From Ectocarpus siliculosus (Eukaryota > Sar > Phaeophyceae > Ectocarpales > Ectocarpaceae): a DNA stretch of 64,000 nt. The DNA is taken from NCBI GenBank assembly GCA_000310025.1, contig FN649728.1:2271581-2335580 (forward strand), read 5' to 3'. Positions 26,401-41,400 of this stretch are shown in pieces (position 1 is the first letter of the stretch; every line of letters starts with the position of its first letter). The notes below the pieces were generated by a model, which saw nothing but the letters and a program-made list of their open reading frames with translations, was not told where the DNA came from and searched no databases. The position numbers and the translations under genes were made by a program.

Positions 26401-29400
26401 CATGTCTGTTTTCTGCCGCGCACGAGAGAAGAAGTTGGTCGCACCTGGGGGACCACGTCGTGCCAATCCATCTGGAAGTTGTTGGTCACGATGCCCTTGA
26501 GGAGGTCCTTGAACCACGCGTGGTCCTCGGCGTTGATCAGCCGGTCCTCGAATACGCGCTTGCTCTCGTGGCACCACAGGCGGACCAGCATCTCCGGCGT
26601 CGTCACGGACTTGTAGCTGCTCATGAGCATACCTTTCCCAACGGATATGTAGTGTAGGGGTGCGAAAACCCTAAGGGGTTGATGTCTTTGCGCACTAAAT
26701 GTAGAATACGGCGATAGCGTACAAGCAACGCTTGATCTCCCTCTCTGGCTCCTCTCGTGGCACTATCAAGAGAACATGCAGCACCTCCAGCATCGTCGTG
26801 GGCTTGTATGGCTATATATCCGCATGCCGTGTCAGGAGCAAGAAAGTAACGCGTTCCATTTCTGTGACGCTATTGAGACGTTGCTCTAAAACAAGGGACG
26901 GCAGTAGTCGAAAGTGATTCCCTTTTGCTGGAATCACACACGCGCACATACCCGAGTCCCACCTTGGAAAACCTTGGCCATGTCTCTAAGGTTGAAAGTG
27001 TAGTGGCTCTTTTGGGGCGTGGGGAGCAGCTCCCTCGTGATGGTGTTGAACACCTCGATCGTTGCGTCCACCACTGCAGAGGATAGCCTTGTTGACAGTA
27101 GGATCAGGCGGACGGCACAGCGAGGTGGCAAGGACGAAGCAAGTGCGCGACACCCCGTCAATTGCAAGACAAGTGCTTCACGATGGCTATACTGCCGCAA
27201 GCACCAGATGGGGAGGAGACTCTGCAGTATCATCGAGCGCCTGCTTATCAGGCCACTGCATTTGCACGAAAATAGCTTTGGCGCAGTTCTGCCCTTCTCT
27301 CTTTTTTTTTGGCACCTGGCTAAGGTCGTCTCGAAGCCGGTGGAGAGGAAATTGTCGAGGATGGTGCTGAAGATCACGCGCTTGTCGTCGTCCGACATGT
27401 CGACGTACCCGATTACATTGAAGTGCCGCACGAACCGCGGGGTTACGTGGGCCCTGAAGGAGCAGACGGCGTTTTGTGGTTAGTGCAATAATCAAAGAGA
27501 TGTAATGAAGTCAGTAGTAAATGGAACGGACATCGATCCCTCGAGTACTGAATGTACGCGCATAGCGCAGCACAACAAAAGCACGACAGGGCCAGCAGGC
27601 ATCGGTAGGACCGTGGCCCGTTTGGAGTACAGAATCGCAGTCGGAGAGGAAGTATTGCATACTACGTGGGATGTAGAATTCGGATATCGCGTTCAACACA
27701 AAAGTGTACGTGAGAGAAGGAGCTGCTAAGCATATTTTGCCGAGAAGGAATTGGAACGCAGCAAAGACAAACGATTCTGAAGTATCCGGGACCGGAGCTC
27801 TCGGATGGGTCATTTTAACGGCACGCGGAACAGCTGACAATTAGACCGATGTGGGTTGAACGAAACCAAGTTTTTCCAGTCAAAAATGGAAAACAGACCA
27901 AGAGATAATTGAAAACAGCGAGTGGGCTTTAGGACGAGTACACGTCCTTCGGTCGTACCGCCCGGTTTTGGATGACAGCGTTCCGAGAGCTGTACTGTTA
28001 AATCTGCAACGATCCTTTCACATGCAAACCTACCGTAACAAAGTGCTAAGGAGCGTGACAAGTTGGTGTGACAACTCCAAGGGGGCCAACTGCAAGGGTC
28101 CGATTCTTTGTCGAGGCAAATGGCCCTGACCTGCCGCCCCCGGGAGGGCCCATGGAACAAACCATGGTCACGTCGATGATTTTCCGGTAGGTCAGCTCTT
28201 TGCGGTCGTACCACCCGTCCTGGTCAAACCACTGCCGAAGGATCTCGATCGGTGGCTGAGCTCCATATTCCTCCCTGTGGTTCGTGAGTCAGTGGATGTG
28301 GTTGACTGTCAACAGTGCGACTCGTTTCAGGCAGCCTTTCCTACTCATTGTTGGTTCTTTCTTCGTCCTGCCTCACCTTGTTAACGCTGATGTGAAACAG
28401 CTAAAGCGTGTGTAAAGCACGGACAGACCTACCGAAATAGCAACCCTCGGGGGCATTGAGCAATGTACAGGAATACTTCGAGGACAGACAGGTTTAAACA
28501 TTTTTCCGGTGAAGGAGCTTGACTCACTGTTTAGGCATGTTAAGGTCGTCTACGTGCACGACGAACTGCTTCCCGGCGGGGGGGCCGAAGACCCCTTTTC
28601 TTCGCTTCTCCATCTTGGCGTCCATCATATCCTGGGGATGGTGTTACGGGCGGGTGTAGCGATGGTTGGGTCAAGGTTTGGTCACAGTAACCCCATCATG
28701 ATGTTTTTGTTTCGAGCGGCTGAAGAAACGCTACACCTCGTATACAACGAGTAATTCAAAATATCACTTGGTGTTTATACCAATTCGGTGGTTGTTTTTG
28801 AGTACCGATAGCTGCTGTGGTTTCTGATTGTTCCGCTTTACCTACAAAAGTTGAAAGGTAAACTCGGTACAGGTTTTTGCTTTTCCCTGATATGCCAGGT
28901 TAAGCACGGTCGACATACCTGGGTCATGTTGGCCGAAGTCTGCGCCGAGAAGGCGATGGTGAACGGAGACACCGAAGCATCCACACACCTAACATAACAA
29001 TAGATTTGGTGGTTATGTGCAGAGGCAGGGGACATCAACGATGAAATCAAGTGACTGCGTTCTCCAAACTGTGGCAAAGGTTGGGTAGGTGGGGCAGTCC
29101 TTCAATATTTCGAAGGCACAGGCAAGTTGCTCAGGCGTGACGCAGCCAAAGTAGTCATTCAGTTGGATATTTTTTGCCGTGCGCACCTTCCACCGACAAA
29201 CGATTGGCCCATGAGGTACTGCGCGATGTTGACGGTTTTTCCGGTCCCCGTGGGTCCACAAGTCAACACGTGTTTCCCTCCGCGGATCAAGAGGTCGAGC
29301 AAGAAGGTGTTGCGGACACCGTCAGTTGTGGGCACGATGATCTGGACGACAGCAAAGCAAACACCCGCCGGAGAGGGAGAGTGGGGGTATTTAGTCAGCA

Positions 29401-32400
29401 AGGGCATCGATCCCGCAAGGAAATAGGACCGAACAATTGGTTGGGAACACTCAGAAGTTTTCCGGCAGGTAGATGACTCTAGACCGAGTTGCAACTGTCT
29501 CAACTGTCTAATGTTTGAGCAATCATTTTCCCAGCAAGCGCGCACCTCGTTGAACTGAAGCTTGGGATCGACGGAGTAAGCCTCGGTTGTGGACATCCAT
29601 GGGACCCACTCTCCCTTGTCGCCCTTCTCCGGCACGAAGACGTAGTCGTATACCTGTGCCGTGTGATCGGGCGTTTGCGTTGTGTTGGCTATTTTCTAGT
29701 TTGTCTGTTCATTTTCGGGGACTATGTGCGAAATACAATGGCAGGTGGTATCTCAAACGCAATGCACGCCCCGCGCTGTAGCGTACATGTTTGGTTGTCT
29801 CACCACCCAACTAAAAACGTGCCGTTCATCGTGTTTCCCTGTCAAGAGAAGCGCATTCAAATTCAGAGCCAAAGGGTCCTTCAACTCACGGTGCCCTCCT
29901 TGGGGAACAGCCAGGGGCTGGTGTTGCTGGCCGTTTCGCACTTGAGCCAGGCATCGAACTGCCTCCGCCCCGCTTGGTCGACGGTGCAGCCCACGCTCCA
30001 GACGAAGGCGAACAAGAATAGCGCTTCCACGTGGGTCACCAAAGCCTTGAGCGCCTGGAAATTCATCAACGGAGGGCTAGACTGTAGGTACTTTAGTTGC
30101 TCGAGACAGGACGATCTGACAAAATGTGACGTTGTTCACTTGAAACCACGCATCCAAAGCAACCGCGCGACTGGTGTATCACGCCATGAACTACGAAAGT
30201 CCTTGCTGGTGCAAATTCGGGTAGCCTCGGAGCCGGTACACACGCATATGGCACCTTAGGGCTCGGCGGTGCGGAGCCTTCAACCTCTTGAAACGGCTCC
30301 AGGAAGCAGTCTAGCAGTCGCATCAGGCTCTGAGCCAGGTTGTTGTCGACGGTCGGGACCACCTCTCGGCACCACTGCCGAACCCAAGCAATGCCTGATT
30401 AAGGATAGATTCAAACCGGGGCGGGGAGGGTTCCGGGGGTCATTGATTCGCTTGTACCAGGGTTGAGTCGTGGGTACGGGGTCCAGAAGAAAATCGCCGA
30501 TCTCAAAATTCGGTTCGAGAAAGTCAATTTCTCGCCAAATCCGTTAAACGCGTTGTTTCGTCTATCAAGACCGGGCATCACCACCAAACGATCCCTGGAA
30601 CATGGGGCACCTATGGAAGCGACCGGAAGTAAGCTCCCAATACACAATCTTCTCTCCGTAGGCTGGTGGAAGCTGTATTTCGGGGTCACACTCGGAGAGA
30701 TTTTCGTTGCCACACAAAAAAACTGGTGAAATTGTTTGTGGTAAGTCAACGCACAAATAGTCACCGCGAAAGATGATCACCTGAGCTAAGGTACGTGTCG
30801 AAGAGAGCGGAAAACTGGATAATGATGTCCTGCGGAAGCGTGGACGGCAGGGTTGCGAGCCACGTCTGACAGAGCGCGTCTAGCCCCAGGCCTTTAGGCT
30901 CCATGTAGATGATTCCCACCCGAGATACGGTGGCCGGAGAGGCTACAGTGAGGTCTTCGACCTGGAGCAAACGCCATCGGGTCGTTGAAGATAATCGGAG
31001 TATGGTAACACGTCAACGCATGATCAACTCCACCTGGACAATGATCGATCGCGCGGACCCTAGAACATATTTTGTCGTTGTGTTTGGATGTCCTTGCACC
31101 TGCTGCCTTTGCCAACTAGGCTATGTGGGAGTGAATGAAATACAAGAGTTCAAAGGGTGTGATGACCCAACAGAACCTCACACGCATGAAACGGAAAGCG
31201 AGAAAATACTGATTCCAAAAACGCACTCACTCACCTCGAACATCATAGTCATTTCAGGAGACATCTTGATGATCTCCCCTGAATTCAGGCACAGCTGCAG
31301 TGAAGTAAGGATTCGAGCAACAGCGCGCAGGTGCAGATGGATAGAAAGAAGGCCGTAAGTTAAAAAAATAATGTTTTTGAATGCTTTTGTCAGGTGTTCT
31401 TTTTCGCGATCGTAGCGTATTTTATTGGCATCCTCTCCTGTTCTTGCGGAATAGACAAACCCATGCTAACCGTACGTCCCGTCAAAATAGTTTCCCATGT
31501 TGTGGGTAAAACCAATCCATATGTGGAGTTGACGTTTGAACAATTTACGTCGGTGGGTCCGAAAACCGAATTCGTTAGTTTCATGACTACCCCAACCTCA
31601 ACCAACACAAGAAAATCACGTGACGATTATCATCAGATTGAACACTGCAGCAGCAAGCATTGCATTATGCTGAAGCCAATCAGCGAGCCACGCACACCTT
31701 CTTGTTGTCATCGAGAACGGTGTTCATGTTCTCGATCCAGATGGCATCGACTGGTCCGTCAAAGACAACCCACTTCCTGTCCGAAGTAGGGCTGGACGCT
31801 GCCAGCCTGAGCGACAATTATAGGAAACCCATCGTGTTGGGGGACACATGTAAAGTGAAGAAGTCGCCGAGGTGTCAACAGAAGATTATGCCCGTCGGTG
31901 GTTCTACTGTTTTCGGCCGACAGACTGAGAAAAATCTATGGGCGAACCACAACAGTTACAATATCGTGGGGAAGAGATAGTGTTCGAGAACAAAGCGGTG
32001 AAAGACAGATGTTCTGGTGTCGTCGGAGTTTGACGGCCAAATCGGGGGCTCTTCACGAAAGGAGAGAACGGGTTCAAAACGAAGTTGAACTGAGAACTGT
32101 GGAATACACCAAAATATCGGCGCTACTTTTCCTGTAGCTCTCTCACGTAAGTACCACTTGACATAGGTTTCAATACAGAGGCTTATGTCGTCATCAGGGA
32201 TTATCACAACCAGTAAATAATTGCAGGAAATCGCTCCAGGAACTCCGCGGCACCTTGAGAAATGCTCACCATTCGACACGCAGAAAGCGTGATGCGGATG
32301 GAGGTGTGAAATCTTACACAAAGCCACACAGTCAATGAAGCCACTTTCTTCTCGGTTTTCACCTGTACATCGTGGACATGATTCCGTCCTGCCATTCGTG

Positions 32401-35400
32401 CGTGCTTGGGTCGAACTCGCCGTACATCTGTCCCATCGTGATGCTCTTTGGATTGAGCTGGTAGATGATAACCTTCTCGTAGCCGAAGCCCTAGGGGGGG
32501 AGTGATCGTGCCGTCAATGAAGAAAGCGGTGCAGGACGTAGAGAGTACGAAGGAGATGGTGACAACAGTCAGTTTCGAGAAGCAGGAAGGGTGTGTTTTC
32601 TCAAGGAGCAACTGGGCACGCAGAGACAGACACAGTCTACTAGCGACTTTTTGAGTGGTGGGGAATCGCACGGCACGGCAATCACCGCGAACTTTCTTTC
32701 CCGTACCTCTTTCCCCATTTTCTTCAAACGGGACAAAGTTTCCTCGAGAACGTGGAGGTTCGAAGACTTTCCTCCCCCCGTCGGCCCGACAAGCATGAGC
32801 CCGTGCCGCACAACGATCATCTCGTAAAGCTGTATGACCTGGTGGAGAGGTGGAAGGAGGACACGAGGGATAGGTACGGCGAACCGACACGGAAGAATTG
32901 AGAGGTATATACCATGTGCATGCAAAACCGAAACATACCTTTTTACCTTGAAGCCAGTTGTGGTTGGGGTCACGCTCAATTTTTACGCAATCTATTTGGG
33001 ACGTTTGAGGCGTACCTGCAGTTGACGCTGTCATTAATCCGCGTCAGCCGCTGTAACTACATGCGCACACTGGGGTCACCTTTGTTGTGAAGAAGGGGTG
33101 CGGCTGCAAGCCCTTCGCCTGGATCACCAGCTTCATGACGCTGTTCAGGTCGCCGTAGTCCAGCACGGGTCGCTTTCTGCCCGGGAAGAGATCGGAGATG
33201 ATGCCCTCGAAGAGCGGTAAGTCCATCTCCAGGAACTTGGGGAAGTTAACGTCCTGCGCGGCCGTGCCATGGGATATTGTTGGAAGAGAATAGTGTCACA
33301 GTCGAAAGGGGATGCGTTGAAGTCCTTGCAGTGAATGGGAGAAAGAACGCTTCGATAATCGGCTTGTTTTGAGCCACCTCAAGCCTATACACTGATGTTC
33401 ACAGCCCTCTGTACCGTAGGGATCACGACTGCATATTCTGAAGGAATCACACAGCTTTTTGGCTGCGTGTGCATCAATCGTCGACATTTCGGAGTCGGTG
33501 CCCTACTATGACTGAACGGTATTCTCGTATCGGAGGCGACGGTCAGTTGGTTTTTTCTAACTACCAGTAGACGCGGGCATGATTCCCGTCCACACTCTGG
33601 TGGATGGGAAATTCGTCCACCAGGGGGAGCGCGGGGGGGTACAGCACACTCCCGATACCGAGAAGTACGGTCGTTTGTCGCTGCCATGAACACATTAGCC
33701 TTTCGTGTACTTTGACATTGTGTTGCACGACGCCACGGCTAGCTATAACGCTGGAGGCTTAAAAGGGGTTTGACATTGAAGGCAGCAGTCGTTTGTCGCT
33801 GCCATGAACACATTAGCCTTTCGTGTGCTTGACATTGTGTTGCACGACGCCACGGCTAGTTCTAACGCTGGAGCCAGAAAAGGGGTTTGACATTGAAGGC
33901 TTGTGCTCTGCGTAGCTTGTACCGCTGGGGACAAAACGAGAAAACCATAAAAACAACCCCCAACGACACGGGGAGAGTTCAGGAACAGCGGTGTGAATCG
34001 ATTGTCCGTGGCGAAGTGTTTCTTGCCTGGAGAGCTCTCAGTAGGAGAACCATCTCATCGCCGTCGGGCTCCGCCTGCTTCAAGTTTCCGGCGGCCGTGA
34101 TGACCGTCTTTACCGCTCGCATGCCGTAGTCGTAGTGAGGCTTTTCGGTTTCGGAGGGAGCGTAAGACAAGGAGAGGACGTCACGAAATGCTCTGACGCT
34201 AGTGGGATATACCAGGTGCTTCGTTTCCAGAAAAAATCTCCGAAAATCAGAAAGATGCTCGTATCAATCATAAACAAGTTATATTCAAGCGTTTCGGTCT
34301 CCGTGAAATCCGTGTTGTATGACAAAGGCTATTTTGGGTAGGGGCTCGTGGTGAAAGAGAAGTCTCCAGCGTAAACTATGCATATTTCGAAGTGAATGAG
34401 ATTTGAGCATTTCGCTTGCCCAACAGTACAAAATAAGGAGTTTCACTTTTCCATCATGATCTTTGCACAATGAGGTGCCACATGCTAGACCTTCCGACCA
34501 GGCCTATTCGATGTCGCGGACTAAAACGCTCGAGGGGTTATCCGCTCTCGGAACGTGCAATGTATTCAACGCCCTACCTACTCCTGCTTCAACATGCCCA
34601 GCACGCAACATACAAAGCAAGGCCAGCAGATACCTGGGCAGAAAGCTGCTCCGAGCAAAGCTTGAACGTGGTGACCATCTTCGCGCCGCACTCCTTGGCC
34701 TGAGCAAAGCCGTAGGCGAAGAACATGATCTCCCCGATCAGGGCGTAGTCGGGCACCATCATGGCCACCGGTCGGAACAGGGCCTTCAGGGAGTCGGGAA
34801 GATCCGACCTTTCATTGGGTGTTGTTGATCGCAAAGCATAGGGTGGCTTGAGGGAAGTCAATGTATACACAGCCACGCGCGCTCGGGATGGTTTACACCA
34901 TGAATAAGCGTTTCACGATACTAAAATCTGCCAGGAAATTGAAGAAGGTTGCCATCGGGGGGGGGGGCGTACTCAGCGAGAGTTGCGGACGGAGGTTAGG
35001 GTGGTGTAACCCCCATTCTTTGCACCTGGGATAAGTTTTCTTCTCGAAACTGGGTTGGGGTTGGGGGGGTGGTGCGGTCCGCTGTTGTTCTCAATGAGCA
35101 TACCTATGTCTGTTGGGTCCTGGGGGGCAAACGATGGTTTGCGTCCTTACCTCCCCGCGTATCCAGGATTCATGGTGATGAACACTCCAAAGCCGGGCTT
35201 GACTATGATGTCGCTGCCCATGAACGAAATTCGCGGGTTGCCGCTCTTGAGGGCCTGTTGGATGGTCATGACTTGCTGGCCCACCACGGACAGCACCTGC
35301 GCACGTTTGTTTTTGCAAGTTGCACGGAAACATCACGACATGCTGGGAAAACCGGAAACCAATATCGTAGGCCAGCAAACATCACAGAATATCAACATCG

Positions 35401-38400
35401 CGCGCGCGTGCGGAAACATCAAATAACCAAGCGTGCACAAACCTCTATATTGATCCGGTTGAACTCGTCGAAGCAGGCCCAAGCGCCGCACGATGCCAAG
35501 CCCTTGAAGAACTTGCCCATGGCGATGTAGTCGAGGCCGTCGGAGCAGTTGAACACCACGCACTGCATCGCCAGGGCCTTGGATAGATCTTTGGTCGTTT
35601 CGGTCTTCCCGGTTCCCGCAGGCCCTGAGAGTGGCACACACACCAGTCAGTCACGAAAAGGGCAAGCTCCATATCATTCACACGATATTGCATGTACTTT
35701 ATCTCCATCGGCATGTTTTTTTTTTTGCCGCTTCCCTAACTAGTTTGCCCAGACGTGCTGCATGCAGGCTGTACTGTTGCCAAGACGCCCACGAAGATCC
35801 GAACAACGCATAGCCGGCGGGGTCAGGCACTCTTCGGTGTTAGCTCCGTGATTCCAAGTTTTTACGCATTCATTGCAATCCTGCAACAATTCCTAGCTTA
35901 AGGCTTCTCTTTCTCGTCGGACCTGCGGGAGCACCACCGAGGATCATCTGAAGGGCGCCCATGAGCGTCAGGTAGCACTTGTCCGTGAGCGGTGTGATCA
36001 CGAGCCGGAAAGAGTTCCCAAGGTACTCGTACCCGTACGGTCGCCTCGCTGCCACCATCTCCGCCCAGAGATCACCTTCGTCCCAGTAGTACCGCAGCTG
36101 GCTCGTCCAGGAGAAATCAGACCTGAACGTGAATTAGCAGAGCAAGTAATATTGGGTGTGCCGCAAGAAACGGTGTTGGAGGTAACGTGCCACAGAGAGG
36201 AGGTTAGCAGGTTGGAGAATGCCAGAATACCAGTCTGCGTGGTTGGACGTTTTCGTGCCACACCGTGGCCAAACTCGGAGAGAATGAACATATTGCCCGT
36301 CTAGACAAGAAGTTTTGGCACGGGACCACAAGTCCAGATAATAATTTTCTGCTTAGGACGGGAGCCGGAAGTACGAGCATATCTCACAACACGACGGTAG
36401 CACACCAACAATGATGGTAACACCAACGACCACAGCATGCATCATTGTTCTCACTTTTCGGACACCTTTTCGTAGGCGAGTTTGATCATGACGTCCCGAG
36501 CGTGCACGTCGATGACCGTGAGGGCTCCCACCGTCGTTCTTGCGCTGTTCGACAGCTTTCCTCTGACTAAAATCACCATGTCCTCCAATTGCGCCAACTG
36601 ATATAAAGGGGAGGCGATGCCGGTGAGAGCAACCAAAGCAGCGAAAAAAACGAGAGACATGAGCATTTTATTTCCCCCACATGATTCTCTGTTGGTTAGA
36701 CGATTGGTAAAAGTGGGAGGCTCAATCGCCCCCTCTCATCGCCATCGCCGCCATCACCGCCATCATCGCCAAAAACAATCGTCAATTAGTTGCGTATCTT
36801 TCGTCATCTATCTTACTTTCAATACACGGGACAAGGGCATCACAACCAGGACAATGGTCCCTGAAGATATGGTAGCCATCATGCTTAAATCAATACGAAG
36901 TATACCCCATGGTCTGGTACCTGTCTTGTGAGCATCGTCTGTGGCGCTTCTCCACCCTGCTCGAGCAGCAACTCTTCCGTCTCCGAGGTCCAGTGCAGCT
37001 GCGAGGCGTTCAGGACGCACATGCCGGGCCACTTCTGCATCCACTCGCATCGCCCGGAGCATAGGTAGTCTTGAATCGCCCGGTGCATGTGGTCTCGCAC
37101 CTGAACGTCAGAGAGTACCGGGCTTGGCTTCTTCTTTCCCTGTCTTGTCTTCCGCGTGCGGTTGTGTTTATAGACGGGGCAATCTGCTCACGGGCGCTGA
37201 GATAAGTCGGCGCATCTCACTTTCCGCGAGCCAGGCTTAGAAATGGGCCGGGCAAGGTGTTGGCTTCGCGGGAGCTGAGATATACCTCAGCTGCGGCCGT
37301 TGGTGCTGACCTCTACGCGGCTGGTGCAAAACGAGGTCCTTTGCATCCACAATATTCTTGACGTTGGAACTTCCACGGAAAACAATCGTGGGTGATTGGC
37401 CCCCCGCGGGCAAGCTACGAAGGATGCGATATTGATATGGAGGCTCGCAATACCCACGCCAAGAGAGCAGTCTTGTGAAGATAGTACGACCTTCAACAGC
37501 TACGAGAAGAGCTCCCAGACGCCTTCATATTTCTGACTTGTTTGAGCTGGATGCTGCGACATTCAGAGTGCGCGAAACGTTGTAAAGAGGTGTTTTCTTG
37601 GGTGTTACGGTCATAAGGCCGATCCGGATAAACACCCCACTTTCTGTGGTTAAAACGGTATCGATCAGACCTGCGGTCGGCATGGAGGTATGGGAGCAGC
37701 ACGGCTTGCTTCTTCTTTGTTTCCAACGACATGTCCGGCCAATCAATGCACCCAAATTCGATCTAGGCTCGAGGTAAGAGCTGCTTCCAGCGTACCGTGA
37801 GTCGCATATTGCCCTCAAGCTCCAGCATCCAAGCCTCGACGTTCTGCCCTTTGGGGTCGATCGGTTCGATGAGCTTTAGCGACTCCCCCTCGGGAGAGAC
37901 CATGTGCGTTATCAGCAAATCACGATCAAAGACAACCTGTGGGGGGGGCATGAAAGGCAGCACAAATATCGGTGCGTATGATGCAAAACAAAACCAAGGC
38001 TAGGTGCAGACTGAACAGCGTCGTGCCCAGTGCAACCCTCTAGCAACTCAATTCTAACGGAAATAGGTGGACAACGCGGTAACAAACGAAGAAATTGACC
38101 CACAAAACGTTAGCGGGCATTCACACCCTTCGTCTTACCTTATCGATACCCTCGAAGCATTTCTTGAGATGGGGCTGCACCCTGTGAACGTCCTTGGACT
38201 CCGACAGGATAGAGAGGAGCTCGTCGTTGGAGAGGAAGTACAGCCGCGCGAACACCGAGCGCTTGGTCTCGAGGTAGTCGCTTAGCCCTTTCTGGACCTC
38301 GTCTAGCAGCTGTGCCCCCTCCCTGCGCGAGGAACAGCATCAAGAATGACAGTGACAACCCACCTCGCGAAAAATAGGAGTCAACACCGCCCAAATGTTT

Positions 38401-41400
38401 CGAACACGGGAAGACAAACGACGACAGCGACAAGCGAAGGGCGCTCGTGATATCTATATCCCCATCTGGGCAGCAGATCAGAATACATGAGATGTGCGCG
38501 TACACTCACTTGAACCGTTCCAGCAGCTTGGGGCTGTTGCAGAAGTCGATGACCTTGCTGTTGCTCTTGGCGCTCGAGATAGTCTGCCGCCAGTTCTTGT
38601 CCACCATGGCGAATTTCTTACCTTCCGCGGGAAGCTGGTAAATTGTTGTTCGTTTTGAGCAGGGCCGAGTGACGGACGGAAACGATAAACAAACATTTGA
38701 ACGCGTGGAATGATTGTCAACCCACGCATGGACAAGACAGGCGGTGTGTCCCGTCAGCGATAGATGGTTTATTTGGCAAACTTTTCAAGTTGGACCCAAC
38801 CAACCGAGATAATTGTATGCTGATACCATAGTTTCTGGCAATCACGCATGCAAGACCCGGTTGCTTCGTGCGGGAAATGATTTTTAAGGCAACACACACA
38901 TCTGAAGAAGAAATCCATCGTACAACCTACAGCTTGGAATTGCCTTGTGTGCAACCTACTAGGACACGTGCCATCTGTGATGTGCACCTGGGGACATGAA
39001 CGGATCCTCCAGCACGCTAGATTCAGAACCTCGCAAGCTATACACTTGCCGTGTTTTCTCAGTCTCGCCTCTTCCACAGGCACGCATTTTGCTCCCTTCA
39101 GTTTTTCATTTTTTTGTGCGACATGGAGAGAAATGGAAACGGTCTTCCCCTCTCACCTGCTTGTTGATATCCGGGCTTTCAAAGATTGGCTGAAGATAAA
39201 GCCAGTTTCGCTGCACCGACAGCCACGCTTCCAAAACCTCGGATACCTTGAAAAAGAAAGGCACCGCAACAAGAAATCGCGTGAGAAGCGGCGAGCGTTT
39301 CAAGCGGGGTAAGCCGCTGTCCTATGGTGCACCACACCCATCTTGTGCTGCTTCGAAGGAAACACTTCTTCTCTGCAAAATCATGTAGACCAACGAACAT
39401 GTCGTCGTCGAATGACGAAGTGCGAATGCATATCGCATATCGCAGTCCAGGACGAACACCAGAAGACACTGTTACCAATGTTGAACGAGGTGTGATCTTT
39501 CGGGTTGTTCTGTGGCCAACACAGCCGAGACAAAATCGCGGACATCTTCCGAGCCAACCCCCCGCGCAGATTGAAACCGAACCATTCGAGAGAGCTTACG
39601 CGTTTCAGAAAAACGTGGTTCCTGCACCGTCGACGACCAGACGATCTGATGCCACGGATGTGACCGGTTTCTCAACAAAGCAGTTTGCCCCTGTCCCGAT
39701 ATCAGAGCGAGTACGGCCTAGTGGTGGCTCACCATGTAGAGCTTGCCGTTCCATACGTCGATCCTTTCGGCGAATGGTCCCTTGAACGCCGAAAACTGCA
39801 TCGCTTGCGTCATGGTCACCTAGGATCGAAGGACAGAATATCATTAGCACTTCCCCGTGATTGCTTGCGCCATGGTGAGAAAATGAGGGGGCATGGCGAT
39901 CACCATGGAAGCGTTCTACGACTGGACGTATGGCATCGCCCACTCAATGTTGTGTTGCAACGAACCGTTGGGAAAAAGGTCGCTCATCCCTCAGGACACA
40001 CGGTGTTGTAGCACTACTCCCCTCAGGTTCATCTCTCAGACTTTTGACAATTTAATCGGCATGGAAGCAACGTCCCTGCCTGACACCACAAAAAAGTAGA
40101 GTGTCGGCGGCCGTGTACCGTATTCATACATCCGCATGTTCTCTTATTGAGCGGCACGAACCTTCTCGCGATATGACTTGCGGCTGACTGACGACTGAAT
40201 TTCTTCGAAAAATCAGGAACTACAAATACCCGGACGGCGTGACCAAAACCAGAACAATGAAAAACATTTAATTAGGGTGTTATTTTCTAAATTGTTTTTA
40301 TTGGGGGGTGTGAATGTTGGAATACTCAATGTAATTCATTAGAGTTTGTACTGCTGTAAACAATAGTAAGTAGATATTCACCTAAGGAGCATTACCGGAA
40401 TAGTCTTCGGTATGTTGATTCAGTAATCGGATCATTGTATACACCTACGGGTTATACATTGAACCATAGAAGTATGGTACATCGGACCATTGTCCTATAG
40501 GATATTCTAGTAACGTTTTCAAAGGTCGGATTGACCGTCTATTACCGTGATCGGTACGTTGCAATAGCCCGTGTGTGTTTTCTTTCCGTGATGACGGTGG
40601 ATGGCTCGCCCCCGTGGTGCTCGCCCCCACTCGCTCACTTCTTCTTCTTCTTCTTCTTTTTCTTCTTCTTCTTCTCACCGCAAGCAACTCAGTGGGAAAA
40701 AGCCATGATCAAGAAGCTCTCCAGCCTAGACGACCATGAGGTGGCTGACCTCATTCCTTTCTCCTCGGTTCCCGCCGGCTACGCCATCAGTGAAGGCAAA
40801 GTTATCATTACTTTCATCCGCACGGCGGCATTCGTTCGCCACACACATTGCAACCAAAGTCCCCCCTTACCTGCTCGTCTAGTACGGTGTTGATCTCGTC
40901 GACTCCCTTGAGGATTCCGGTGCCGGTCTCGCGGTACCCCACGATCTCGAGCCGGCTGTCCTTCCATTCGTCTTCCATCTTGGTCAAGGCCTCCTCGATT
41001 TGGTACTCCTTTGCCGCCGATTCAGACACCTGTCACGGGGGGGGCGAGGCTCATCAAACCGGTGTAACTAAAGTCACGTTCAATCGTCCGAGATTAGCAA
41101 CTGGAATGGACCTATTCCATAAGATGTGAGCTTCGCCAACCTCCCGTCAATCATCGCCGCACACTCCGGCGCCTGTCACCGACACACCGAAGACAACGGC
41201 GTCGAATCTATCATCGGCAACAACCCTGGTTCTTGCTGCCGACTCCGTTGCGAAAAGCTTGGTGACCCGTACCCGTGTCTCCTCCGAAATCGAGCATCAC
41301 ACTCGGGGCGTGGGAAACCACTCAATGGAGGAGATCTACCGAAAACAGATTGTCCCTCTACACGTATCATCGTGTACCATTTCCATCGACAGTCAGAACC

